Shown here piece after piece: positions 22,995-35,084 of a stretch of 64,000 nucleotides of DNA. Source of the DNA: Cololabis saira (lineage: Eukaryota; Chordata; Actinopteri; Beloniformes; Belonidae); assembly GCF_033807715.1 (NCBI RefSeq), contig NC_084587.1, positions 11,639,916 through 11,703,915 on the forward strand, in the 5' to 3' direction. How positions within the stretch are numbered: position 1 is the stretch's first letter; every line of letters starts with the position of its first letter. A model generated the notes under the pieces. The model was given only the letters and a program-made list of their open reading frames with translations, did not search any database and was not told the DNA's origin. Made by a program: the position numbers and the translations under genes.

Positions 22995-25005
22995 TAAGGG
23001 TCTTGCTTCTGTAACCAAAATCGGCCAGAAAAATACAGCGAGCTGATACAGCGAGACGATAACCCTCACAGGATCTTGAGACTTTGGTAAACCAAGGGCC
23101 ACCATCTGGTTGTCAGAATTGACGCCATTGCGGAAGTATGGAAATCTGAAGTTCAATAAATGACCACTAGAGGCTGGATCTAAAAGCGGGTACATCTCCA
23201 TCTACCACCATGTTATAATGTCTACATTTAAAGCAGAAATAAACATAAGAGTTTTGACCTCCATAGCTAGATTTCACATCCATGATAGGTGTAAAAGGGT
23301 GATTTATAATTAAAAAAAAATTAATTGTTTTACTAACTTCCTCAACTTCCTCAAGTAAAATCATATAAGACAAAATTGAGGTTTGGCATTTGGAGTGAAA
23401 GCCGCATTGTGGTTTGCAGTATTAACAGCTGGCTGCCTTCACTTCAACTACTTTGCTTTTAGGAGTAATTGATGAATTTGACATCTAACACAAACTTAAT
23501 CATATGAACTTAGTTGAGCATAATCAAGCCATTCAGTCTCACTGTTGCCGGCCTTTAGCTGGGAACAAATCTTTGCAGAGCAGTCACAAGGAGTTAACTT
23601 CATCCAAGTCGAAGGCTGCTAGCAAGGACCAAATGAATATTGCCCAGAGGCTGAAGCTCCACAGCTGCTATGTCTCGCAGCAACCGGAGCAGTCAAGACC
23701 TCCAGTTACACAACCTTCACCTTCAACCTTCAACAGCCTGAAGGAAAAGAAGTATAGCTTTGCAATTATATTCAAGTCTTTACGGCGCCCTCAGGACACC
23801 TGAGGTATGACCAGACAGGTGGTAACTTTGAATAAAAAAAGGGAACCAAAACAAACCAATATTGGATATTATGGAGAGTTTTTTTTTAGTTTTGGAGAGG
23901 GATTTCTGAGACATTCAGGTCTTAGTCTCAAAGAAAACACACCAAGCATGTTTTTGGTTACGTGTTTACAATTTTCTCTGGTCTCTGTATTGCTCCCAGC
24001 CGAGCTCTGCCCTGATGCACTCGCAAAGACACATGCATGGGCTCACAGGTCAAACTCCCACCAACGGTGGGAAAACCATTGGAAAACATGTCACGTCAAC
24101 CACCTGAAACAGAGACAAAAATACTATGTTGTTTTTTATTATTAAAGCACCATTATTTTTTTTAAGAAGTACTTTGGCCTCTACAAAGCTGACGGAAGTG
24201 TCTTTTTCATGATTTACACTGTATGTCAGCTTAAATACATTAGTAACTGCATTAGACATTTCCACCCAGAGGACGAGGGATAACAGGAAGCTGCTTTTGT
24301 TTCAACTAGTGCGTCAAACAGCGAGCAATCTCTCGTTCAAGAAATTGCAAAGCTTCCCCACTCCTCAGAAAAGATTAAGCAAATATTAGGGTCAATAGCA
24401 ATGTTTATTGCAAATAATTAATGTACTTATTCTGTCTTGAAGATCCAAATCTTTCAAATACTTCTGCAGGCAATGGAGCTGAGACATTTCACTGACACAA
24501 CCATTCCAACGCTTTGCTACGAAACTTAAAAGAATTACATAGTTAAGCTGCTACTATAAATAATAAATTACATATTTTTTATATTAAGAGATTTGCACTT
24601 AACAGCAATTTAGTTTACAGGTTTTTGTCAATCTGTGAATAGGGCCTATTGATATGTTTGCAATTATAGATATGTTAACAAGTCAAAGACTCTCTTACCT
24701 TGGGTCTCTACATTGCAACTAACTTTCCAGTGTGCATGTCTTCCATTCAAGGTTTTTTTTTGGCAAATAGTTGGTGATCACACAGTTAAAGTGAAGTAAA
24801 GATGGAAAATATATCAAGATATATCAAAAAATAATATTATCGAATTGTAGCCACTCTTACTTGTAACTGAATTGAGCCGTGAGGTGCCTCAAGATTCCAG
24901 CAACCCTTTATAGTATGAGGTAATAAAACTAATGGAATAAAAGTATATAATAATTGAAAGGTATATTTTGTTTTTGGTTTGTACCAAAGCACTAGTGCAC
25001 ATTTA
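22995..25005. other. No recognised gene; dispersed repeat and one long broken frame
   Basis: About 23000-23260 holds a dispersed repeat also seen at 9.4-9.5 kb (reads LLDPASSG on the minus strand). The plus-strand frame 23504-24145 is open for 213 codons apart from one TGA at 23801-23803. It is rich in S, K and Q early and resembles nothing I know. The rest is AT-rich. Confidence 0.4.
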
Positions 25006-25013
25006 GTTATAAG

Positions 25014-25761
25014 CAGTACTTGAGTTGTAAAAAAAAATCAGGGGGGATGGTGGATTTTATCATATGGGGACAGATAATTTGTGCTGATTACAAATAATAT
25101 AATATATTACAAATAATAGCAGTGACCAAAACACCTGCAGAAATACTGCAGGAATGACATAGCAGCAGTTAAATGCAGCCTTCTGTAAGCTTTAAATATC
25201 CACTGGGCTTACATCAAATACATCAAAACACAAAAATGAAAACAGTTTTCTGAACTTATCAATATGACTCTGTCCTTCACAGGATAAGTAAAATGGATCA
25301 CTGCAAAAACTCAAAATCTTAACAAGAATATTTGTCTTATTTCTAGTTAAAATGTCTCATTTTAGTAAAAAAAATCTCATTACACTTAAAACAAGACTCA
25401 TCACTGGAAAAAACAACAATTTTCACCTGTTTCAAGTAGATTTTCACTTGAAATAAGTAGAAAAATCTGCATGTGGAGCAAGATTTTTTTGCTTGTAATG
25501 AGAAGATAAATCTTGTCCCACTGGCAGATTTTTCCTACTTATTTCAAGTGAAAATGTACTTGAAACAGGTGAAAATTGTCAAATAAGTTATTTTTCTGGT
25601 GATGACTGTAAATGTTGAAATAGCAGTAAAACCACATTCATTGATGAAATGACATAAAGGATGGAAAGGGGGGATGGCAGTTTTACAGGGGGGATGATTT
25701 TGACCGTTTTTATTTCAGGGGGGATGCCACCCCCCCTCATCCCCCCTCATCTCCAGTACTG
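25014..25761. mobile_element. hAT-type element with perfect 8-bp duplication, 748 bp
   Basis: GTTATAAG occurs at 25006-25013 and 25762-25769. Between them the ends are CAGTACTTGAGTTG and, inverted, CAGTACTGGAGATGAG. Both ends carry runs of GGGGGGAT. The 8-bp duplication and the CAG start are diagnostic of hAT. A smaller MITE (25299-25612) lies inside. No transposase frame. Confidence 0.85.
25299..25612. mobile_element. Nested MITE (CACTGCAAAAAC family)
   Basis: It begins CACTGCAAAAACTCAAAATC and continues with internal mirror phrases (CTTATTTCAAGTGAAAATG and CATTTTCACTTGAAATAAG-like) as in a widespread fish MITE. The right end is decayed (GATGACTG), and the 8-bp duplication is not clear. Confidence 0.7.
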
Positions 25762-25769
25762 GTTATAAG

Positions 25770-26873
25770 GGTTGGAGAAAGTTCTTGTAACCTGCTGGGG
25801 TACAGCCGGAGCGACAAAGCACATGAACCCCTTTGAAAACCTTCCTGGACCTTGATTTCTTAGTGTGTAAGCTGGAGCATGTCATCCTGTAATACACTAA
25901 CTGTACAAGACTGTAGCGTCCCCGGGGAAAGGTAAACCTCACTTGCTGGAATATGTGATCTACCTGCATCATGATTCATTGTGACAGGTGTTCTGTGGTC
26001 AATTCACTGCACCTACACTTCAAAAGTTCTCCTCTCGCTATGCTGGCTGAGCAGCCTTTGATTGAAGTTGAAGTGTGAAGGACCACTCCTTTTCTTTTGG
26101 AGCCTTGGGGCAGTTTTCCACTCCGAGAGACAGGTAGAGCAGTGGAGAAGGCTGATTTATAAGATGCTGTAGCTGGAATTAAGTTCCTGCCTAAGGAAGC
26201 AGTGTGAAGTAAATGATGCACCTGAAGTCTGTTCAGTCACAGACACGATCTACTGTACCCGCCGGTACGTGGCCTTTTTATGTCTCTGGGAGCAAAAAAT
26301 AATAAGCACAATGTCTGTGATCTATCTCAAAGGTTATTCAGAGTTTGTTTTTGTTTGTTCCCATGGATGCACACAATGTCTACATGCCTTTTGCATTTGT
26401 TATGCAAATTCATCATAGTCACACGATAATACCAGGGTTATCAAACAACATTTGCTGCCTTATTTGGAGGCAAAATGGTAGATGGATTTCAAATTAACTT
26501 TACCGGGAAAATATATTTATTTTTAATATCATCAATTCAGTCAGTGATAAATCCTGTTAATACACATTATTCCCTAATTTCCTTTGGCTTATTGATGCTT
26601 TTAAGCCATCCGTGTGTGTATATAACATACCTGATTATGTTTATGAAGTAAAATACCATGTTAAACCTGACTTGGTGTTAAATACCAGCCTGACTGTAGC
26701 AACTACATAATTTACATATGGCTTGAAATTTAAAAAAAAAAGCAATGTACTAAGTGTTCATATTCCGGAAACATAAAAATGGCAGCCCATTTCCCCGGAG
26801 ACTGGGCTGACATTCATTTAAAGCCTTAATGTAGACAATTACTGCGGCGGTTTTAAGTTGGTACACAAACACA

Positions 26874-26921
<48 letters not shown>

Positions 26922-28739
26922 CACACTTACCCTGTAATGAGCACTGAAAAATGATAGCTAATACTAAATGGAAAGTTTTGATCATCAAGTGTTTTATAGC
27001 ACATTATTTTTGTTTTCCAGCCAAAACATGTTTCCGTTTACTCTCATACTTTTCAGAAGTTTCATATACACTTGCAGCAAGTGGCTATTTTCAGCTAATT
27101 GGAAACTGAGTTCCAAAAGCACAATACTGAATAAACTAGATGTGAAAAAAGAGGATGTTTTAATTCTGCAAATTTAGAAGAAACCATTAGTTTTATACAT
27201 GTTTCACCTGCTCCAGAGTGATCAAAACTCAGAATTGAAGATGTGAGTATTCAAAACGTTTTAGATGCCGTCTACTGAATTGTTTTGTTTTAATTGATTT
27301 CTAAAATGGTGTTCTTTTTGTAAACGTACAAAAAAGTTTGTTTTCATCTTAAGATAAACCAAATCGTTCCCATTTCCAGGAACTCAAATGTCCTGATGTT
27401 TCTGACTGATGTACAAGCACTTATGAACAACCAACAACAATCTTATTTTCAACTGCAGGGGTATCAGTTACCAGTGCCAATTTACCATTTGCCAGATCAA
27501 TAGCTGCCTTGGGCAGATTTAAGATTTCTGAGATGTCAAAATTAACTTTAACTTCATTCACTCATTCCCTTCAGTGACAACAAAATCCTCATCAGTGAAA
27601 AGCAGGTGACAATAGTATAATTAAATGCAGAACAACTTCATTCAAAGTTTTGCTTTGAGCTCTTTTTTTCGTTGCTTACAGTTGATTTCTATCCATTTTC
27701 AACGTATTTATATTTGTTCACGTCACTGACATCTGGTTTGATTATTATGGCAGTAATTTAATCCCAGAGTATTCTTGCCTTTATTTTGATCATTTCTTCT
27801 GATAAATATATTCCAAGTTTGTATCTGCATGAAATCTCCATTTACCCCCCTCTGTGCCCATAATACACTAGGTTTTCCTGAAAGATATTTCTTTCGCCGT
27901 CATTTCTATACTTTCTCTCGATGTTGTGCCCTAATGAGGGCTTTTTTTCCTTGTTCATTTAGATTTTACAGTGTTATTGTTTGTTGTCATTACATAATTA
28001 TTCAAAACAATGCCACGATGGAGACCTTTGAGGATACCATAAGGGACTATATTTCAGCCTGAGTTTATATGAGTTGACTGGCTGCTGCTAACCAGGCTGA
28101 TGCTTTATTCATGATTAATGTCAAATTCTACTCTAGAAACCATTAGGATAGTTTCTATTACCTCTTCATCTTCCTATTTTGGTCGTTTCTGTGCCTCACG
28201 TTTTAGCAGAGGGAATAAGTCGAGCGCTGAACATTGCCAACAACAGGTAAAGTTCTGAAACAGAATGTTGTTTTATTGGCAAGCTAAAGCACTTCCTAAA
28301 ATAAATGAGCATCAGGGTATTTAACTAATGTTTAAAAAAAAAAAAAAACAGTAATGACTGCAGCACTGAAAAACAGGCTTCCACTACAAATGAATACACA
28401 TTTACTGCTCTCACAAGGTTTTCTACGAGCACTTTTATGTTGGTCATTGTTATGAAGAAAGTTGATCAATACAAGTGTGTGTGTCTGTTTTTGTGGGTGG
28501 CTGAAGTGTGTTTTTAATTGCTTTCAACAAAGCTGGAAATCTCTGGCATAGAACATGCAAATGGTTTATTCTTTGGCCTCCCTAGATATAAATGTAGCAA
28601 AAAGAAGGAAATTTGTGTTTAGTAGATTATTACTTTGTTCTATCATTGCTTCTCGGCAAAACATCTTTTACTGTACCATTGGAAAGCTGTTTATTTCCCT
28701 TTTAAATTGTGCCACATTTGTAAGGAACATGCATTTGTG
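25770..28739. other. No recognised gene
   Basis: AT-rich sequence with an (ACGC)n microsatellite at 26872-26920. The 70 bases at 26760-26850 are GC-richer and non-repetitive and could be a conserved non-coding element. None of the open frames here has support. Confidence 0.4.
26872..26920. repeat. (ACGC)n microsatellite
   Basis: About twelve perfect ACGC units with AC-rich edges. Confidence 0.97.
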
Positions 28740-28969
28740 GGATGAGCAGCAGAGCTGAGTATGTGGGTTGTACCCATGAATAATATGCCAGATATATGAT
28801 AGAGTCAACGCCCCCCAATTTTAGTTTTCTAAGTGAAAGTCATAAGAGAGGGGGAGGGATCGCCACCCAGTTTCATGATTCCCTGACTTGTAAAAAGCTC
28901 TGCTTAGGAAAATTCCAATCCTTGGAATATCTGGCTGTTCAGCTAAAGAGTCCATCTCAAGCCATGTTT
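28740..28969 (+). pseudogene. L2-like LINE, segment 1: endonuclease start
   Basis: The plus-strand frame reads IESTPPNFSFLSES, then RGGGIATQF, then FQSLEYLAVQLKS. This is the order of an APE-type endonuclease domain in L2/CR1-clade LINEs. An upstream in-frame stop shows decay. The segment ends where a common fish repeat begins (28970), and the coding order resumes at 29152. It is the first of six segments of one LINE running to 36548. Confidence 0.8.
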
Positions 28970-29151
28970 ATGAATTCAATTCAATTTTATTTTATTTATA
29001 TAGCCTCTATTACAACACAAGATGTCTATAGGTGCTTTCCAGAGACCCAGAACGTGACCCCCGAGCAATTATTTCATAAACATAGGCTCATAGGGGGGGG
29101 CCCTCCTGCTGAAGGCCAGCCTGGCAGAGCAGGAAAAGGGAAAGCATAAAG
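28970..29151. repeat. Dispersed fish repeat inserted in the L2-like LINE
   Basis: TTCAATTCAATTTTATTTTA followed by TATAGCCTCTATTACAACAC, CAGAGACCCAGAACGTGACC and GAGCAATTATTTCATAAACA is the order of a very common repeat near teleost genes. It interrupts the endonuclease frame between MFM and VYRPLKHNANF. Confidence 0.65.
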
Positions 29152-29254
29152 TGTCTACAGGCCTCTAAAACACAATGCAAACTTTTCAATGATTTCAATG
29201 ACCTGCTTTCTGTAATATGTGTTGATTACGTGTGTTTAATCATTGTGGGAGACT
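29152..29254 (+). pseudogene. L2-like LINE, segment 2: endonuclease catalytic region
   Basis: It reads VYRPLKHNANF, then in a shifted frame FNDFNDLLSVI and CLIIVGDF. GDF is the start of the GDFN catalytic motif of APE endonucleases. A TTAA element was inserted within the codons for F and N, so the motif is completed at 30053. Confidence 0.85.
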
Positions 29255-29258
29255 TTAA

Positions 29259-30052
29259 AGGGATTGTGACATGAAAAACAAATTTTTCTTGATTTTTTGT
29301 GTTTTGTTGGGTGTCTTGACATCAATTACACCCAAAAAACAACGAACTTTTAACATTCAGTGTATTGTGTGCTTTCTGGGATTTTCCGCATAACTATGCA
29401 AAAACGGCTCATCTGGTTTGCTGGCGGGTCGTTACGTATAAACCCGCTAAATCACCGCCCCCTCCACCCAGCTCCCTGCCTCCTCTCCTCTCCAGCGCAC
29501 CATAAAGGCTGATTTATGGTTCCGCGTTACACTGACGCAGAGCTTACGGCGTAGGGTTACGCGGCGACGCGCACCGTACGCTGAACCCTACGGCGTACGC
29601 TCTGCGTCGATTTAACGCGGAACCATAAATCAGGCTTAACACGGAGCTGTTTAGAGCCTCTTTTGTTCTAATCACCGGAGGAAAACTGCTAAGAAGACCC
29701 GCGGCCACTGACTGGACTTAATATAGGGGGACACTGCTGCTTCGCATGCCTTTATTTTTGTGATTGTTTGCTGTGGTTCGCCCTGCTGCTTTTCCGTGCA
29801 TGCTTCGCCTGTCGCTCCCGGCTTAACTCTCCGACGCCGCTGTGAGCGTATGGCTGGAGGAGGAGGAGGTTTGGAGGAAGAGCGGCGCAATGATTGACAG
29901 GAAAGGGGGAAAAGGAAGCGTTTTTCACGGCGCAAAAAAACACTGTAATAAAAAGCCAGGAATGGAGTACTAGAGTGAAGACACATTTGAGGGATGTTGG
30001 CCAAGACTTTTAATAGTGTTAAAAGCATGTTAAAAATGATGTCACAATACCT
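29259..30052. mobile_element. TTAA-target DNA element (AGGGATTGTGACAT family), 794 bp
   Basis: The ends AGGGATTGTGACAT and ATGTCACAATACCT are inverted copies with one mismatch. They are flanked by TTAA at 29255-29258 and 30053-30056. Removing the element and one TTAA restores the LINE frame as GDFNIL, so the boundaries are certain. It carries a nested Harbinger MITE (29506-29636). No transposase frame. Confidence 0.93.
29506..29636. mobile_element. Harbinger-type palindromic MITE, 131 bp
   Basis: Ends AGGCTGATTTATGGTTCCGC and GCGGAACCATAAATCAGGCT are flanked by TAA at 29503-29505 and 29637-29639. Almost the whole element is self-complementary. It was inserted into the TTAA element at 29259-30052. 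Confidence 0.92.
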
Positions 30053-30920
30053 TTAACATCCTTGCTGACAAACCCCAAGGCAGAGGCTAAAGAACTATGT
30101 GATGTGCTAAAAAGTTTTCATTTGAGTAAAAATGTGAAACAGGCATCACACAAATGGGGGCAAACTTTAGACTTGATCATCAGCAAGGGTCTTCTCATTT
30201 CCAAGGTTTTTGTGACTGATGTTGCCCTGTCTGACCACTTTTCAGTTTTTTTTTTGTAAGCACCATTTGCATCCATTCAAATAGCCAAAGAGAAGTTATA
30301 AAAACACTTTAAGGACATCTAAACTGAAACTTTTAACCAAGTCTACTCTTCCACCTCCACTCTGTCCTCTTACTCAGTAAACTAGATAACTTCCACTCTA
30401 TAATTTCAGATATCATTGATTCCATTGCTCCCGCTAAGGTGAAAGTTGTCTCTGGTAAGAAGAAATATCTCTGGAGGAATGCGCCACTAGTATGAAGTGA
30501 AAAAATTGATTTCTTGAAAAGCTGAACGGAGGCGGTGAAAAACTGGACTCCAGGTTCACTATGATATTTATAAAAAGAGACTTTGCAGATACAATCTACA
30601 ACTGAAGAATGCAAGAGAATCCTTCTTTTCTGAAACCATCAACAAAAACATCAATATCACTTGTGCCTTGTTTGCTACTGTGGACAGGTTAACGAACCCT
30701 CCTGTGTCAGCAGCATCTGCACTGCACTCTACAAGGGTCTGCAATGAATTTGCCAATTTCTTTACTAAGAAAATTCAGAAGATTAAAAAAGCAGTCAGTG
30801 CATCAATATCAGGTCCAGGAACAGTGTTGTGTCCTAGTGCTGGAATATGAACTCAAATCAATATCACAGTAAATTGGGCAGTTTTAACGATAAAGGAAGA
30901 TAACCCTTAGCCTGCAACAA
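30053..30920 (+). pseudogene. L2-like LINE, segment 3: rest of endonuclease and linker
   Basis: It continues the endonuclease with KELCDVLKSF, WGQTLDLIISKG and VTDVALSDHFSVFF. SDH is the last catalytic motif of the APE family. Then come a decayed linker (KLDNFHSIISDIID, SGKKKYLWRN) and NEFANFFTKKIQKIKKA, the segment before the reverse transcriptase. There are several stops and frameshifts. It breaks off near 30920 and resumes at about 32205. Confidence 0.85.
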
Positions 30921-32204
30921 AAAAAAAAATCTATATTCAGATAGCCTGATTGGTCGCTAACTCCAGACAGCTGCTCTGAGTGGAGAGCTAAGTGCACAGT
31001 AGCGTGCTGTAACTTGTTTGTAAGATGGTCTGTTGGAGTTACTGTGCGCTGAATTTAAATTTCTCAGCATAAGAAATGCCATGTGTGTGAGAGTGTGAGA
31101 ACTTGTTTTAATGCGCGAGTTTCACACTAGACAACACTGTTATGTCAGCCGCTTTTTCGTTTGAACCATCAGCCATTTTCTTGTGTTTCCCTTCTCGTTC
31201 AGACTGGATCGGTGGAGTCACGTGATCACAGTCTTAAAAGGGGAATGAAACTAGCACACAGTCAAAACAGACAAAAAGACTTTTATTTATTTTAATTTTT
31301 TTAATCAAAACACAGAATTGACGTCCGTCATGGCAGTGAATGTGGGTAACAGTAGATTTTTGGTTTATCACCTAGCAGTAGCGGAACATATCAGAGCCGG
31401 GCCGGGGGGCGGGGCGTATGACCGGGCCATTTGCAGCCGGTCAAGCGTCAGGCATGGCTCTCCCCTGTAGCAGCTAGCCGCTGATGAGTCCTATTATCAT
31501 CCCTACAGCCGAGACACAGAGAAGGAATAAGCTAGACGGCCGGGCTACTATATCAACAATTTACCACAAACTCACATTTTCTTGCTGACAGTGTGTGTCT
31601 GTGATTGTTAAAACTGTAGCCTTTTGTACCTGTAAACTTGGCTCCCCGACCATGATGCAGCTTTTGGTGGACCCGGGCCTGAGGATGAATCGCTGCTAAC
31701 AAGTCAGGTTCATCTCACACAGGAGGAGGATTAGGGCCAACAAAATATGCATCTAGCTTGGGCAATTTGGCTTTTTCTTGCTCCCTTTTTTCTTTTTCTT
31801 TGCGTTTTATCGCTCCACTTTTGTGTTTATAACTCCCGCTCATGTTTAGGCTGTAGGATTACTGTGCTCTGTTGACAAGTGATTGATGATGACGTATGAC
31901 GTTGATAGACAGCTGTGGATGACGAACGATTTTACCCAAAATACATTTGGAGATTCACTTGCAATTTTTGTTTAAATGTTAACTGTGAGTGTGAAAATCT
32001 CAGCACAACATATACAATGCTTTATACCTAATATGAACCAAGTGGTGCCACAAATTTTTTTTTTTTAAATCTTCCAGCCCCCCCTGAAGCCCCGCCGATG
32101 TCACCTAGGCCTACTGTATCCAATCAACATCAACACCGATTTGAACAAAATTACATTATTTTACCTAATCAACAACAAAAAGATGTGCAATATTATGGAT
32201 CACC
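30921..32204. other. Unclassified 1.3-kb insertion in the L2-like LINE
   Basis: The LINE order is interrupted here between PAT (30917) and SCCLDI (about 32212). The insert starts with an A run and contains GC-rich patches (GGGCCGGGGGGCGGGGCG near 31398) and a CACGTGATCAC. A late phrase is AGCCCCCCCTGAAGCCCCGCC. I found no inverted ends or target duplication and no coding frame, so its class is unknown. Confidence 0.5.
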
Positions 32205-32389
32205 TAAATTCATTCTCCTGTTGTCTTGATATTTAACCCATAGCTTTCTTCAAGACAGTTTTACCTGTCATGGCATCTGATCTCATTCAAATAGTAAACT
32301 CATCCTTTTTGTCAGGTGCTTTCCCCAAGATCTCGAAGACAGCAGTCATCAAAGTGTTGAGAAAGAACAATTTGGACAAGTTGATAATG
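32205..32389 (+). pseudogene. L2-like LINE, segment 4: start of reverse transcriptase
   Basis: In one frame it reads SCCLDI, a stop, then AFFKTVLPVMASDLIQIVN, SGAFPKISKTAVIKVL and KNNLD. This is the entry region of L2-clade reverse transcriptase. It stops after DKLIM at about 32389. The next expected residues, NN(Y)RPI, are found at 35085. Confidence 0.85.
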
Positions 32390-33068
32390 TTGCTAAAATC
32401 TGCTATAGAAATAAACATGCCTTGCCTTGCCGTAGGATCATAAAACGTGAAAGACTTTGCCCAAACCAAGATTATTTAAGGACAAGACGAAGGCATGTTA
32501 TACATGCATTTACACAGACTGACCTTTGTAATATTTAAAACAAACAAAAACATAGATGAATAAATAAAGCAAGGAATCATTGTTAGATGAAAGAGTAAAA
32601 CATTAAGAAGTTAGATTCTCAATGTTGATGAGTCATATGACAACGGTTTAATTTTGAAATTCACCAACTCATGTCCCAAGGTTTTCTGCTTCGATTGTGG
32701 GACAAAGATGTTTCTGGACTGTGTCAAACTGTGTTAATCTCTGTTTTATCTCACATCCCCGTCTTTCCCACATGTCCAGTTGATGGTGTCCAACCGATTT
32801 CTTGCACTCTTCATCTCCCTTCTCTCTCTTTTAGTGTGCTCATAAAAATGTCGTTACATGGCAAACAAAATATAATTACATACTATACTTTTTCTACTGA
32901 TATTTACCTTAAACTTAAAAAAATGCTTGTGATTTCTATTATAATAATACCGGTATATAATAAATATAATAATTTGTAAAATTGTTCCTTAAAAGAAAAT
33001 TGTTATGAATTTTAGGACTTATGCCTTTTTTGTTGCAATTCTGTCCTTCCCACAATCCTAGGTAGGTC
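32390..33068. other. Left part of an unclassified insertion in the L2-like LINE
   Basis: Sequence between LINE segments 4 and 5 (32390-35084) is foreign to the LINE. This left part is AT-rich with no recognised ends. A hAT pair (33077-34709) was inserted later. Confidence 0.45.
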
Positions 33069-33256
33069 CCTTAATCCAGTGGTTCTCAACTCCGGTCCTC
33101 GGGACCCCCTGCCCTGCATGTCTTAGATGTTTCCCTGCTTCAGCACACCGTGATACAAGGAGCTGTGTCATCAACAGAACTGTCCAGACTTTGATGACAA
33201 GCTGGTGACGACTGTTAATTAGAATCAGGTGTGTTAAAGCAGTGAAACATCTAAAA

Positions 33257-33349
33257 CAGGGGTTCTTAACCTTTCTGATCTTGGGGCCCAATTTTTTCAG
33301 TACAGAGTGGCCCGGGGCCCATTAAATATTAACACTGTATAGCAGGGTT

Positions 33350-33427
<78 letters not shown>

Positions 33428-33451
33428 GTATGAATGTATGTATATATACTG

Positions 33452-33522
<71 letters not shown>

Positions 33523-34657
33523 ATATTCAAGTAGCCTCATAGTTGTATCAACATCTGCATCTGACTGTTATATTAAAAAAAGTACATATTTGTCACTTAT
33601 ATTTTTATTTTATTTTTCAAATGCGAATTGAATTTCCCCTTGTCTTTGTTAATTGTCTCAACACATATTTATAATAAATGAATATAAACACTGGTGAGCC
33701 TGGAACGATATTTAGTTTTAATGATGTTCATTGTGGAGAAAGCTGCCTCACAGCTGTATGTGGACCCAAATATGGGCAGGATGTTTTAAGATGGTCAGTT
33801 TATTTTCTGTGACTTCAGTTCAGACTTGAGTGGATATGTTTGATGAAAAACCTTGTGCTTCTCCTCTCTGTATAGAGCCAAGTTAATTACCGTATTTTGA
33901 CGACCATACGGGCGCCGTGTGGAAAGACGCACCCTCAGTTTTGTGTGTGTCATTTCTAAACACACACACAGCGCGCCGTGTGGAAAGGCCCCATCAACAC
34001 ACACGGAGCGCCGCCTTACAACAACACACACACACAAGCATACAAGTGTGCATATTTAAGAATAGAGCGGGAACAAAACCTAGTTTGATTGTACTTTATT
34101 TAAGATATTACATTAATCAGTTGTCAGAGGACTCAGCGCGTCAGGTTTCATCCGAGCCTGATCAGCTGAGGCGGGCAGGAGCCCGCAGCTCTCTGGCTGC
34201 GGAGCAGCCGAGTCTTTCCGATACTTTTGCGAAAGCCCGAACAACAGTCAAGTCCAGCAGACACGTCAGCCCACGCATCTACATGTCATGTACAATCCTT
34301 CAGCAGTAAACGACGGAGCCCGCAAGCCCGAGCGGCACCGACCTCCCCGGCCGCGGGGACGCGCCGGGATAACTGATCACGCCGCGCTCGCTCGCTCTGG
34401 CCGCAGATCCAAGTAATCGATCCCTGATCCTGGCGGATCTAAACCTACTCTGTGCAAAATGAAGGATTTACTCTGTAAATACACACCATTTCTCTTACTA
34501 TTACACGTACAGCTAGCTGAGTGTCTTCTCCTCATTTGGTCGGGAGTTGCTATGCAGTCCCGCGGCCCCCGCGTACAAAACTGATTTTTTTTTGCGGCCC
34601 ACCAGGTGGCGCTCGCGGCCCAAGTGTGGGCCGCGGCCCTATGGTTAAGAATCACTG
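33257..34657. mobile_element. Inner hAT element nested in the outer hAT, 1,401 bp
   Basis: ATCTAAAA is present at 33249-33256 and 34658-34665, a perfect 8-bp duplication. The ends are CAGGGGTTCTTAACC and, inverted, CAGTGATTCTTAACCATAG. It contains a TA microsatellite (33350-33529) and GC-rich sequence near 34130-34380 and 34560-34640. No intact transposase frame was recognised. Confidence 0.93.
33350..33529. repeat. Compound (TA)n microsatellite
   Basis: Two TA runs (about 33358-33420 and 33459-33510) separated by GTATG and TACTGTATA interruptions. The long YIYIYI-type open frames on both strands come from this repeat. Confidence 0.97.
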
Positions 34658-34717
34658 ATCTAAAACATGCAGGGCAGGGGGTCCCGAGGACCGGAGTTGA
34701 GAACCACTGCCTTAATC

Positions 34718-35084
34718 ATCTTGACGGTTCTACAGATAAGTTTATCTGATGTTCTGTAAGGTGTTGACAGTGAATTTGAGTGTACTTGAAGGCACGTGGG
34801 GTCAGTCAATATCCAAAATGTGAATATTTTTCATTAAATTTCTTGTTAACTCTCTGTGTGGATTGTTATGAAGTATGTAATGACACCCAATCGGAAAAGC
34901 TAGCTGCTGAGAAATTACCATTAAAAATATAGAAAGAATTGAATTAATAACACATGAATAATAAAGTTGTTCTAATAAAGCAGTCTTAGAGAGAGTAATA
35001 TACAATACATTTTTCAAAAGAGACCTGGGACAAAACAAAATACCTAAGAAACATACTTAAGAAACTTGGTACAGATTCCAAGAA
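34718..35084. other. Right part of the unclassified insertion in the L2-like LINE
   Basis: AT-rich sequence between the hAT pair and LINE segment 5. I recognise nothing in it. Confidence 0.4.

Larger units (their letters stand above)
33077..34709. mobile_element. Outer hAT MITE (CAGTGGTTCTCAA family), split by a second hAT
   Basis: CCTTAATC is present at 33069-33076 and 34710-34717. The ends are CAGTGGTTCTCAACTCCGG and its inverse CCGGAGTTGAGAACCACTG. The element's own sequence is about 230 bp. The remainder is the inner hAT at 33257-34657 plus one 8-bp duplication. The internal phrases (GCCCTGCATGTCTTAGATG and its inverse near 34668) are characteristic of a common fish hAT MITE. Confidence 0.93.

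Noticed and set aside
29506..29636. Possible microRNA hairpin
   Set aside because: The near-complete palindrome is a Harbinger-type MITE found at several sites with TAA/TTA duplications.
33322..33631. Frames of 60-72 codons rich in Y and I
   Set aside because: Produced by the (TA)n repeat.
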